Assembly: GCA_014379915.1 (NCBI GenBank)
Contig: JACMKV010000057.1
Coordinates: 1 to 10,665 of the forward strand
Length of the DNA stretch: 10,665 bases
Direction of reading: 5' to 3'
DNA from: Burkholderiales bacterium
GTDB lineage: Bacteria; Pseudomonadota; Gammaproteobacteria; Burkholderiales; JACMKV01
The notes beneath the pieces were generated by a model. It had not been told where the DNA came from, searched no databases, and was given only the letters and a program-made list of their open reading frames with translations. This document shows, one piece after another, positions 1 to 6,784 of this stretch; within the stretch, counting starts at the first letter, position 1, and each line of letters starts with the position of its first letter. Made by a program: the position numbers and the translations under genes.

Positions 1-182
1 AACCGAGCGCACATCATCTGCCAGTGCTGCGCTATGTCGAACCGGCGACGTTCGCTGAATTCGAGCGGCGCGCGACCGGCATGGGCTTCAGCCATGCTGC
101 CTGCGGGCCGCTCGTTCGTTCAAGCTATCACGCCGATCAGCAGGCACACGGGGTGGTGGAATCAATCGATAGTCCGGCCTAA
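1..182 (+). CDS. lipA: Lipoyl synthase LipA, C-terminal fragment (5' end outside window)
   Basis: This is an open frame entering from the left edge, with its first whole codon at 3 and stop TAA at 180-182, giving 59 residues. It reads HHLPVLRYVEPATFAEFE and ends with GPLVRSSYHADQQ. This is the conserved C-terminal signature of lipoyl synthase, the radical-SAM enzyme that inserts two sulfurs into protein-bound octanoyl groups to make the lipoyl cofactor of pyruvate and 2-oxoglutarate dehydrogenases and the glycine cleavage H protein. The serine in the RSSY motif is, in characterised LipA, a ligand of the auxiliary 4Fe-4S cluster. The two CxxxC-type cluster motifs lie upstream, outside the window. 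The stop codon abuts the ribosome binding site of the next gene, so the two may be co-transcribed. Identification is from the C-terminal motif alone but is distinctive. Confidence 0.93.
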   Translation, partial: PSAHHLPVLRYVEPATFAEFERRATGMGFSHAACGPLVRSSYHADQQAHGVVESIDSPA

Positions 183-194
183 AGAGGTCTCACA

Positions 195-854
195 ATGGCG
201 ACTCAGCTTTTGGAAATTCAACCCGGCGCCCGCAACGTGGTCAGCGAAGCGGCGCAAGGATGGCTGCGGCTGATGCCGCTCAGCGTCGAGCAATATCACC
301 GCATGATCGACGAAGGCATTCTGGAGGAAGACACGCGCGTCGAGTTGCTCGATGGCATGCTGGTGCCCAAAGATCGCGGCGACGTGGGAGGCGACCCGAT
401 GGTGACAGGAGAAGAACACGCGTATGTGGTCAATCAGCTGGCCAATCTGGCGCTGCGGCTAGGGCGCCGCCGTATCCACGTACAGACACAACAACCGATA
501 GTCATTCCCGAAGACGGCGAGCCCGAGCCCGATGCCGCAATCGTGCTGCGGCCGATCAGCACGCTGGGCAAGCCGCACAGTCGCGATGCGTCGTGCGTGA
601 TCGAAGTTGCCGGCACTTCTCTGCACCGCGATCGCACCACGAAGTTGCGGCACTACGCGCGCGGTGGCATTCCGCAATACATCATGATCAATCTCGCCGA
701 TCGCAGCGCCGAGGAATATTTGCGTCCGGACGCGCAAGCGGCGATATATGGCGAGCGCATTATCCACAGCATCAATGCGGTTCTCGAACTCCACCTTGCC
801 GCTGATGAGCGCTTGAGCGTTGCCCTGGCAGAGCTTTTTCCTGGCCCTCGCTGA
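195..854 (+). CDS. Uma2 family (DUF820) PD-(D/E)XK nuclease-like protein
   Basis: The product is 219 residues. ATG 195 is preceded by AAAGAGG (181-187) at good spacing, which fixes the start. The family signatures are a VELLDG strand (residues 49-54), a conserved His at 75, PEPDAAIVL with Asp113, then VIEVAG with Glu137 followed by Lys150 and the YARGGIPQYIMINLAD segment (154-169). These match the Uma2/DUF820 fold, a restriction-endonuclease-like PD-(D/E)XK family abundant in cyanobacteria and scattered in proteobacteria. The presumed active-site acids (Asp113, Glu137) are present, so it is probably not a dead gene. Substrate and biological role are unknown for most of the family. It sits 12 bp after lipA and converges on polA. 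No methyltransferase, antitoxin or transposase is visible next to it. It may be a mobile or accessory insertion between core genes, but no flanking repeats were seen. Confidence 0.88.
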   Translation: MATQLLEIQPGARNVVSEAAQGWLRLMPLSVEQYHRMIDEGILEEDTRVELLDGMLVPKDRGDVGGDPMVTGEEHAYVVNQLANLALRLGRRRIHVQTQQPIVIPEDGEPEPDAAIVLRPISTLGKPHSRDASCVIEVAGTSLHRDRTTKLRHYARGGIPQYIMINLADRSAEEYLRPDAQAAIYGERIIHSINAVLELHLAADERLSVALAELFPGPR

Positions 855-871
855 CAGAAGTCCGAAATTAC

Positions 872-903
872 CTGATGCTTTTCTGGTAAACGCTCTGCAT
901 CAG
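872..903. terminator. Weak hairpin in the convergent gap between the Uma2 gene and polA
   Basis: CTGATGC (872-878) is perfectly repeated in inverse as GCATCAG (897-903), with an 18-nt loop, inside the 52-bp gap between two converging genes. The position suits a bidirectional terminator, but the stem is only 7 bp, the loop is long and there is no strong T-tract on either strand (CTTT follows on the plus strand). It is offered as a candidate only. Confidence 0.3.
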
Positions 904-906
904 CTT

Positions 907-3645
907 TCAATGCGCCTGTTCCCAGTTCGGGCCGACACCGATATCAGCTACCAGCGGCGCATCGAGTTTGGCGACGCCGGTCATCAACTTCGGTAATTCG
1001 GATGTCACGCGTTCGAGTTCCTGCCTGGTTACTTCCAGTACCAGTTCGTCGTGTACCTGCATGATCAGCTTGCTTTGCAACGCGGCGTCGCGCAGCCAAT
1101 CGTGAACCGCGATCATCGCGAGCTTGATCAGATCGGCGGCGGTGCCCTGCATCGGCGCGTTGATCGCCGCGCGCTCGGCCGCTTGTCGGCGCGGACCACT
1201 GCCGCCGTGGATTTCCGGCAGCCATAGCTTGCGGCCGAACACGGTTTCGACGTAGCCGTTTTCGCGCGCCGATTCGCGCGTGCGCCGCATGTAATCGGCA
1301 ACACCCGTGTAGCGCGCAAAATAGCGTTCCATGTACAACTGCGCGGCGCTGCGCTCAATGCCGAGCTGGGCTGCGAGGCCGAACGCCGACATGCCGTAGA
1401 TCAGGCCGAAGTTGATCGCCTTCACGTAACGGCGCTGTTCGCTGCTTACCTGATCGATGGCGACGCCAAAAATTTCGGCGGCTGTCGCGCGATGGATATC
1501 CTCGCCGGCGCCGAAAGCTTCGAGCAGCCGCGGGTCTTGCGAGATGTGCGCCATGATGCGCAGCTCGATCTGCGAGTAATCCGCCGATACGATATGCGCG
1601 CCGGGCGCCGCGATGAATGCTTCCCGAATGCGCCGTCCCTCCGCGGTGCGCACCGGAATGTTCTGCAAATTCGGATCGTTGCTCGCCAAGCGGCCGGTCA
1701 CCGCGACCGCCTGGCCGTAAGTCGTATGCACGCGCCCAGTTGCCGCATTGACCATGCGCGGCAGCTTGTCCGTGTAGGTCGATTTGAGCTTGGAGAGCCC
1801 TCGGTATTCGAGCAGCAGTTTGGGCAGCGGATAGTTGAGCGCAAGCTGCTGCAGCACATCTTCGTCGGTCGATGGTGTGCCGCTCGGCGTTTTCTTGATC
1901 ACCGGGATACGCAGCTTGTCGAACAGGATTTCCTGAATCTGCTTCGGCGAATTCAGATTGAACGGCTGCTCGGCCAGCCGGTGCGCCTCGCTTTCCGCGG
2001 CCAGCATTTTTGCCCCGAGCTCGGCGCTTTGCGCGTCGAGCAACGCAGCGTCGAGCAGCACGCCGGCGCGTTCCATGGCGAATAACACAGGCAGCAGCCG
2101 CATCTCGATATCGCGATAGACCGCAAGCAACTTGGCATCGGCTGCGATGCGCGGGTGCAGGATAGCGTGCAGCTGCAGCGCGACGTCGACGTCTTCGGCC
2201 GCGTACTCAGTCGCGCGATCGAGCGCGACCTGGCCGAAGTCGATTGCCGACGCGCCCCGGCCGGCGACCTCGGCATAAGTCAGCGTTCTCCGGTTCAGAT
2301 GGCGATGCGCGAGATTGTCGAGATCGTGCGGGCGATGGCTTTCCAGCACGTACGATTGCAGCAGTGTATCGTGCGCGATGCCACGCAATCTGATGCCATG
2401 GGCGGCGAGCACATGCGCGTCGTATTTCAGGTTGTGGCCCAGTTTGCGACGTGCCGGATCTTCGAGCCACGGTTTAAGCCGTTCAAGTATCTGGTCGCGG
2501 TCGAGCTGTTGCAGCGCGCCGGGATAACGGTGCGCCAGCGGCAGATAAGCTGCCTCGCCAGCCGTGATCGCAAACGACAGCCCGACGAGCCGCGCAGGCT
2601 GCGAATCCGCGCCAGCCGAGGTGTCCAACGCCACGAGGTCGGCGCGCAGGATATTCTCGAACCAGCGCTCGAACTGCTCTGCGGTGAGTATCGTTTCGTA
2701 ATGCTTTTCTTGCGGCGCCGACGTGCCTTCCGCGATTCCCGATGCATGATCTTCGAGCGCTGAACCTCCTGACCCCCTTGGCCCCTGAATCCTGTCCCCT
2801 GCATTTTGCAGTTCGCGCCGCCACGTCTTGAATTCGAAACGTTCGTAGAGCATGGCAAGTCGCGCGTTATCGGGCACGTTGGCGACGAGATCGTCGAGAC
2901 CCAGCGGTAGCGCGACATCACTTTTGATGGTCAAAATCTCACGTGCACGCGGCAGCCAGTCGCGCGCGGCCCGCAAGTTGTCGCCGATCTGGCCGGAAAT
3001 CTGGTCGGCGTGGGCGATGATTTCGTCGAGCGAACCATATTGCGCGAGCCATTTCGCCGCGGTTTTCGGCCCGACTTTGGCGACGCCGGGAACGTTGTCG
3101 ATGGCATCGCCGATCAGCGTCAGATAATCGAGAAAGCGCGCGGGCGCGACGCCGAATTTGGCCAACACGGCTGCTTCGTCGAGCGTTTCGTTGCTCATCG
3201 TGTTGACGACGCAGATATGCCGGCTCACGAGCTGCGCGAAATCCTTGTCACCGGTCGAAATTACCGTGCGCACGTCGGCCCGCTCGGCCTCGCACGCGAA
3301 CGTGCCGATCACGTCGTCGGCTTCGACGCCGTCGATGGTCAGCAGCGGCCAGCCCAGCGCGCGTATGCATTCGTTCAGCGGCGCAATCTGGCGCGCCAGA
3401 TCGTCCATCATCGGCGCACGCGTCGCTTTGTACGCGGGATAGAGATCGTCGCGGAAGGTCTTGCCTTTGGCGTCGAACACGCAGGCGATATAATCGGCCG
3501 GCGTATCGTTACGCAACTTGCGCAGCATGTTCAGCACGCCGTAGATCGCGCCCGTTGGTTCCTGCTGTCTGGTGCGCAAATCGGGCAGCGCGTGATAGGC
3601 GCGATACAGATACGACGAACCGTCTACCAACAGCAAGGTTTTCAT
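907..3645 (-). CDS. polA: DNA polymerase I, with degenerate proofreading motif I
   Basis: The product is 912 residues, close to the 928 of the E. coli enzyme. It fills gaps and removes RNA primers in lagging-strand synthesis and excision repair. The 5'-nuclease domain (about 1-285) has VDGSSYLYRAYHAL at 7-20, GVEADDVIGT, STGDKDFAQLV, and IGDAIDNVPGV followed by a helix-hairpin-helix. A low-complexity linker (about 284-312) leads to the 3'-5' exonuclease domain (about 315-500). Here motif II Asp409 and motif III Tyr481/Asp485 are kept, but motif I reads LDTSAGADS (Asp341, Ser343), where E. coli has DTE (Asp355, Glu357). The polymerase domain is intact: SADYSQIELR with Asp688, RRYVKAINFGLIYG with Arg738, Lys742, Phe746 and Tyr750, and QVHDELV with His865, Asp866 and Glu867. 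Start ATG 3645 is supported by family alignment, although the Shine-Dalgarno is weak. It is divergent from the LOG-family gene (71-bp gap). The gene is certain; loss of proofreading is inference. Confidence 0.98.
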   Translation of the reverse strand: MKTLLLVDGSSYLYRAYHALPDLRTRQQEPTGAIYGVLNMLRKLRNDTPADYIACVFDAKGKTFRDDLYPAYKATRAPMMDDLARQIAPLNECIRALGWPLLTIDGVEADDVIGTFACEAERADVRTVISTGDKDFAQLVSRHICVVNTMSNETLDEAAVLAKFGVAPARFLDYLTLIGDAIDNVPGVAKVGPKTAAKWLAQYGSLDEIIAHADQISGQIGDNLRAARDWLPRAREILTIKSDVALPLGLDDLVANVPDNARLAMLYERFEFKTWRRELQNAGDRIQGPRGSGGSALEDHASGIAEGTSAPQEKHYETILTAEQFERWFENILRADLVALDTSAGADSQPARLVGLSFAITAGEAAYLPLAHRYPGALQQLDRDQILERLKPWLEDPARRKLGHNLKYDAHVLAAHGIRLRGIAHDTLLQSYVLESHRPHDLDNLAHRHLNRRTLTYAEVAGRGASAIDFGQVALDRATEYAAEDVDVALQLHAILHPRIAADAKLLAVYRDIEMRLLPVLFAMERAGVLLDAALLDAQSAELGAKMLAAESEAHRLAEQPFNLNSPKQIQEILFDKLRIPVIKKTPSGTPSTDEDVLQQLALNYPLPKLLLEYRGLSKLKSTYTDKLPRMVNAATGRVHTTYGQAVAVTGRLASNDPNLQNIPVRTAEGRRIREAFIAAPGAHIVSADYSQIELRIMAHISQDPRLLEAFGAGEDIHRATAAEIFGVAIDQVSSEQRRYVKAINFGLIYGMSAFGLAAQLGIERSAAQLYMERYFARYTGVADYMRRTRESARENGYVETVFGRKLWLPEIHGGSGPRRQAAERAAINAPMQGTAADLIKLAMIAVHDWLRDAALQSKLIMQVHDELVLEVTRQELERVTSELPKLMTGVAKLDAPLVADIGVGPNWEQAH
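2765..2799 (-). repeat. G-rich microrepeat stretch within the polA linker
   Basis: On the polA coding strand this stretch contains runs of four, four and five G separated by short CA/TCA-containing spacers, with GGATTCAGGGG and GGGGGTCAGG as related units. It encodes residues such as RIQGPRGSGG in the flexible linker between the 5'-nuclease and Klenow parts, a region that varies in length and sequence between species. The overall linker length is close to that of E. coli PolA, so a net insertion is not demonstrated. What is seen is a local change to low-complexity, G-rich sequence unlike the surrounding codons. Confidence 0.5.
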
Positions 3646-3704
3646 TGCGGATCGAATCGAGCAGCAGTCGCGGCAATCGGCCCGGCGACGACTGTCATAA
3701 ACAA

Positions 3705-3709
3705 AAGGA
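3705..3709 (+). promoter_or_regulatory. Shine-Dalgarno that sets the TTG start of the LOG-family gene
   Basis: AAGGA lies 7 nt before TTG 3717. No ATG or GTG in frame is similarly placed. The in-frame ATG at 3555 lies inside polA, and the next internal ATG (about 3810) would remove a conserved N-terminal helix. This site therefore decides the start. Confidence 0.75.
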
Positions 3710-3716
3710 AAAAATC

Positions 3717-4445
3717 TTGAGAATTACCGAAAAATTGCCGCAAATCGTCGCCCCGGAACTGCTCGAAGAATCGTGGTCGGCGCGCGAGTCGTGGCGCGTT
3801 TTCGGGATTATGGCAGAATTCGTCGAGGCAACTGAACGCCTGTCTCCGATCCGGCCGTCGGTCAGCATCTTCGGCGGTGCGCGCATTCCGGAGGGGCATC
3901 CGTATTACGAGCTGACCGAGCAGATCGCACGCCAGTTATCGGATGCGGGCTTTGCCGTAATCTCCGGCGGCGGCCCGGGCACTATGGAAGCGGCTAACAA
4001 AGGCGCGTTCTACGGCAAGTCACCAAGCATCGGCCTGAATATCCAATTGCCGTTCGAGCAGCACGGCAACCCGTATCAGGACATCTCGCAAACCTTCCGG
4101 CATTTTTTTGTGCGCAAAGCCATGTTCGTGAAATTCGCATCGGCGTATGTCGTGATGCCCGGCGGCTTCGGCACGCTCGATGAACTGACCGAAGCGCTGA
4201 CGCTGATCCAGACCGGCAAAAGCCGCAAGATTCCGATCATCCTAGTCCACGAGCCATTCTGGCGCGGCATGCTTGACTGGTTCAAAACCACGCTGGTCGG
4301 CGAGGGCATGATCAGCGCGGAAGACATGCATCTGATCCAGGTGATCGAAGAGCCGAAAGCCATCGTTGAGGCGATTTTCAATCACTACGAAAGCCGCGGT
4401 TTCGAGCCTTCCGCCGAAGAGCGCGAATTGCAATTGAATCTGTAG
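3717..4445 (+). CDS. LOG family protein (TIGR00730-type nucleotide phosphoribohydrolase)
   Basis: The product is 242 residues from a TTG start backed by a strong Shine-Dalgarno. It is a Rossmann-like protein with ISGGGPGTMEAANKGA (residues 82-97) and MPGGFGTLDELTEAL (147-161), the two signature loops of the LOG ('Lonely guy') family, plus a conserved Arg-Lys pair at 133-134 (VRKAMF). Plant and actinobacterial LOG enzymes cleave cytokinin riboside 5'-monophosphate into free base and ribose 5-phosphate. Bacterial members of this longer type probably hydrolyse nucleoside monophosphates, but their physiological substrate is usually unknown. Old annotations of 'lysine decarboxylase' for this family are misleading. 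It is cytoplasmic by appearance, with no signal peptide. It is the first gene of a likely plus-strand operon and is divergent from polA. The family is firm; substrate and role are not known. Confidence 0.92.
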   Translation: MRITEKLPQIVAPELLEESWSARESWRVFGIMAEFVEATERLSPIRPSVSIFGGARIPEGHPYYELTEQIARQLSDAGFAVISGGGPGTMEAANKGAFYGKSPSIGLNIQLPFEQHGNPYQDISQTFRHFFVRKAMFVKFASAYVVMPGGFGTLDELTEALTLIQTGKSRKIPIILVHEPFWRGMLDWFKTTLVGEGMISAEDMHLIQVIEEPKAIVEAIFNHYESRGFEPSAEERELQLNL

Positions 4446-4531
4446 CATCGCATCGCGAACAGGCGTCCGCGCCGGGCGCCCCCGCAGTCGGCCATGATAA
4501 ACTGACGCCCTCCCAACAAGGACCAAACCCT

Positions 4532-4888
4532 ATGCGTAGTGCGTTCCTTACCTTGGTGATGATTCTATACGCGGCTTCCGCACTCGCGCAAAATGCTAAT
4601 CTGCCGCCTGAACCGCCGCCTGACCTCGAACCGTTGCCGGAAACGCTCCCGCCGCCGCCCGGCATTCCCCCCGAGGGCGATCTGGAGCCGCAGGTCACCA
4701 TCATCAAGCGCGGCGAAAATACCATAGAGGAATATCGCTACAACGGCACCCTATATCTGGTCAAAGTTACGCCGCCGCACGGCGTGCCGTATTATCTGAT
4801 CGACCGCAAAGGCGATGGCAACTTCAGTCGCAGTGATGTGCTCGACGGCGGCGTCAGTCCGCCGATGTGGGTCATCCATCAATTCTAA
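4532..4888 (+). CDS. Exported DUF2782 domain protein
   Basis: The product is 118 residues. ATG 4532 follows AAGGA (4518-4522). Residues 1-19 form a signal peptide with an ALA cleavage site (17-19), and no lipobox Cys is present. A proline-rich tether (about 25-50) precedes the DUF2782 core (about 52-118): VTIIKRGENTIEEYRYNG, LYLVKVTPPHGVPYYLIDRKGDG, and a C-terminal PMWVIHQF. The protein should be periplasmic. The function of the family is unknown. From memory, a gene of this type lies between polA and thrB in pseudomonads and many betaproteobacteria, and the same neighbourhood is seen here. The DRKGDGNFSRSD segment (91-102) resembles a calcium-binding loop with one acidic position replaced by Lys. 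It is probably co-transcribed with the LOG-family gene (86-bp gap) and thrB (45-bp gap). Confidence 0.9.
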   Translation: MRSAFLTLVMILYAASALAQNANLPPEPPPDLEPLPETLPPPPGIPPEGDLEPQVTIIKRGENTIEEYRYNGTLYLVKVTPPHGVPYYLIDRKGDGNFSRSDVLDGGVSPPMWVIHQF

Positions 4889-4933
4889 TTACCAGGCGAT
4901 TGTCATAGCAGAAGCGCCGGTTTCGATCCGCTC

Positions 4934-5872
4934 ATGTCCGTTTTCACCAAAGTCAGCGCAGAACAGCTCGCCGGCTGGCTGAAAAATTATTCGCTGGGCA
5001 CCCTGCTCGATTTACAGGGCATCGCCGCCGGCATCGAAAACACGAATTATTTTGTCACTACCACGCACGGCAAATTTGTCCTGACCTTGTTCGAGAAATT
5101 GCAGAGCCATGAACTGCCGTTCTATCTGAACTTGATGTCGCACCTGTCGCGGCACGGTATTCCGTCGCCGAAGCCGATCGCCAACTTCGATGATGAACTT
5201 CTCAGCATATTGAATGGCAAGCCGGCGAGCATCGTAACCTGCCTCTCCGGGCAGCCGATCGAGCAACCGGGCGCCGCCGATTGTGCCGAGGTCGGTGAGA
5301 TGCTCGCCGATATGCATCTCGCGGGGCGAAGTTATAGCGCATCGATGCCCAATCCCCGCGGACCCCACTGGTGGAACGCGACCGCACCGCGATTGCGGCA
5401 AATCCTGCCAGCGGACGAAGTCGAGCTGCTTGACGCGGAAGTTCACTTTCAGTCCCGCCATCGCTTCGACGATCTGCCGCGCGGCGTGATCCACGCCGAT
5501 CTGTTTCGCGACAACGTACTTTTCACGGACGGCGCGATCGGCGGCGTCATTGATTTTTATTTCGCGTGCAGCGATGCCTTGCTCTACGATGTCGCGATCG
5601 CCGTCAACGACTGGTGCGTACGGCGCGGCGGCCTCGATGCCGCGAAAACGACAGCGCTGCTCGATGCCTATCATGCGACACGGACGTTTACGGAAAACGA
5701 GAAACGCGCCTGGCCGGTCATGCTGCGTGCCGGTGCATTACGCTTCTGGGTCTCGCGGCTTTTCGATTTTCACCTGCCGCGCGCCGGAGAATTGACGCAT
5801 GCGAAAGATCCCGCGCATTTCAGAAACATTCTGCGCGGGCACATCGCCGCTAAGCCGGAATTTGCGGTTTAG
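4934..5872 (+). CDS. thrB: Homoserine kinase, aminoglycoside-phosphotransferase-like type
   Basis: The product is 312 residues. It phosphorylates homoserine with ATP to O-phosphohomoserine, the penultimate step of threonine synthesis, in the cytoplasm. It belongs to the ThrB type built on the APH/choline-kinase fold (TIGR00938), not the GHMP-kinase type of E. coli. Key segments are the N-terminal MSVFTKVSAEQL with GIAAGIENTNYFVTT (29-43), the FVLTLFE strand (48-54), the catalytic loop HADLFRDNVLF (187-197) with Asp189 and Asn194, and the metal-binding GVIDFYFA (204-211) with Asp207. The start is chosen by match to the family's conserved N-terminus; there is no clear Shine-Dalgarno before ATG 4934, so translation may be coupled to or weaker than that of its neighbours. 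It is third in the plus-strand cluster, with 45 bp before it and 51 bp after it. Confidence 0.95.
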   Translation: MSVFTKVSAEQLAGWLKNYSLGTLLDLQGIAAGIENTNYFVTTTHGKFVLTLFEKLQSHELPFYLNLMSHLSRHGIPSPKPIANFDDELLSILNGKPASIVTCLSGQPIEQPGAADCAEVGEMLADMHLAGRSYSASMPNPRGPHWWNATAPRLRQILPADEVELLDAEVHFQSRHRFDDLPRGVIHADLFRDNVLFTDGAIGGVIDFYFACSDALLYDVAIAVNDWCVRRGGLDAAKTTALLDAYHATRTFTENEKRAWPVMLRAGALRFWVSRLFDFHLPRAGELTHAKDPAHFRNILRGHIAAKPEFAV

Positions 5873-5923
5873 CAGGCTGTTGCGCGCGCCAACCATGACA
5901 GTAACGCACTCGCAAGGGACTTT

Positions 5924-6670
5924 ATGGAAGCTCATGTCGTAGCGCCGGGCCGCGGCTGGCAATGGATAGTCGAGGGCTTCGGCTTGTTCCGCAAAAATCC
6001 GATCATCTGGATCGTGCTGACCGGCGCGCTGTTCGCAATCGCGGTCGGGCTCGGCCTGATTCCGGTGCTCGGTCCGCTGGTTTTCTATTTACTGTCGCCG
6101 ATCTTTCTCGCCGGTTTGATGCTGGGCTGCCGCGCCCTCGAAAAAGGTGACGAGATCGAAATCGCTCACCTGTTCGCTGGCTTTCGCGTCAATGCCAGCC
6201 AGTTGATCACGATAGGCGGCATCTACCTGATCGGGCAGATCGTCATTTACGGCGTGCTGATCGTGATCGGCGGCAGCGCGATGACGGCGATGATGGGCGG
6301 CATGGGCAGCGCCGACATCGCGGCCATGCCCGATGCGATGTCGGGAATGATGCTCGCGCTGATGGTCGCGCTGGCGTTGTCGGTGCCGCTGATGATGGCG
6401 ATATGGTTCACGCCGCTACTGGTCGTGTTCGACAACGCGCCGGCGCTGGCGGCGGTCAAGCTCAGCTTCGCAGCCTGCCTCAAAAACATCCTGCCGTTTA
6501 CGATCTACGGCCTCGCCATGTTTGTGCTCAGCATCATCGCCGCAATCCCGTTCGGGCTCGGTTTGCTGATTCTGATTCCGACCCTCTTCGGCTCGATTTA
6601 CGCCAGTTACAAGGATGTGTTTGCGGTAAGCGAACCGGGGGGTCAACTCATGATCGGCGACAGCGAGTAA
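5924..6670 (+). CDS. BPSS1780-type multi-pass inner-membrane protein
   Basis: The product is 248 residues. ATG 5924 is preceded by AAGGGA (5914-5919). The N-terminus (APGRGWQWIVEGFGLFRKNP) is the hallmark of a betaproteobacterial membrane protein family named after BPSS1780. Hydrophobic segments lie at about 27-45, 48-68, 94-117, 141-168 and 190-230 (probably two spans). The loop between the third and fourth spans is rich in Met and Gly, with eight Met in residues 120-143. No catalytic motif is visible and the function is unknown. It is last in the thrB cluster and converges on uvrD. The family name is from recognition of the N-terminal pattern; the topology is by eye. Confidence 0.82.
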   Translation: MEAHVVAPGRGWQWIVEGFGLFRKNPIIWIVLTGALFAIAVGLGLIPVLGPLVFYLLSPIFLAGLMLGCRALEKGDEIEIAHLFAGFRVNASQLITIGGIYLIGQIVIYGVLIVIGGSAMTAMMGGMGSADIAAMPDAMSGMMLALMVALALSVPLMMAIWFTPLLVVFDNAPALAAVKLSFAACLKNILPFTIYGLAMFVLSIIAAIPFGLGLLILIPTLFGSIYASYKDVFAVSEPGGQLMIGDSE

Positions 6671-6784
6671 CGGTAGTCGGTGTGCACAGCTCCCTGACAG
6701 TTGGTTTTAAGAAAGTGGGTCGGCAAGAAATTGACTAGTCGGGGAGCCGTACGGCAACCTGACCTGCAGGCTCGAGCATCCTTC
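6671..6784. other. Convergent intergenic gap, no confident terminator
   Basis: These 114 bp separate the ends of the BPSS1780-type gene and uvrD. The gap contains the perfect palindrome GCCGTACGGC (6746-6755) and a distant inverted pair GCTCCC (6689-6694) / GGGAGC (6742-6747). Neither is followed by a T-tract, so no terminator is called. No credible small reading frame was found. Confidence 0.4.

Noticed and set aside
34..273. A 79-codon plus-strand frame at the left edge
   Set aside because: It overlaps the lipA C-terminus and the Uma2 start in another frame, and both of those have clear family signatures.
3555..3716. A longer LOG-family protein starting at ATG 3555
   Set aside because: The added 54 residues lie inside polA and look like antisense sequence; the TTG at 3717 has a strong Shine-Dalgarno.
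3010..3720. A 236-codon plus-strand frame opposite the start of polA (and similar ones at 1492-2085 and 2155-2763)
   Set aside because: They are complements of the polA codons, with no family match; polA itself is certain.
4462..4509. GC-rich inverted repeats between the LOG-family gene and the DUF2782 gene (GCGC-CGG-GCGC and GGCGTC/GACGCC)
   Set aside because: The stems are very short or far apart and no T-tract follows. The next gene appears to be in the same operon, so no terminator was called.
5012..5674. A 220-codon minus-strand frame opposite thrB
   Set aside because: It is a shadow of thrB, with no ribosome binding site or motif.
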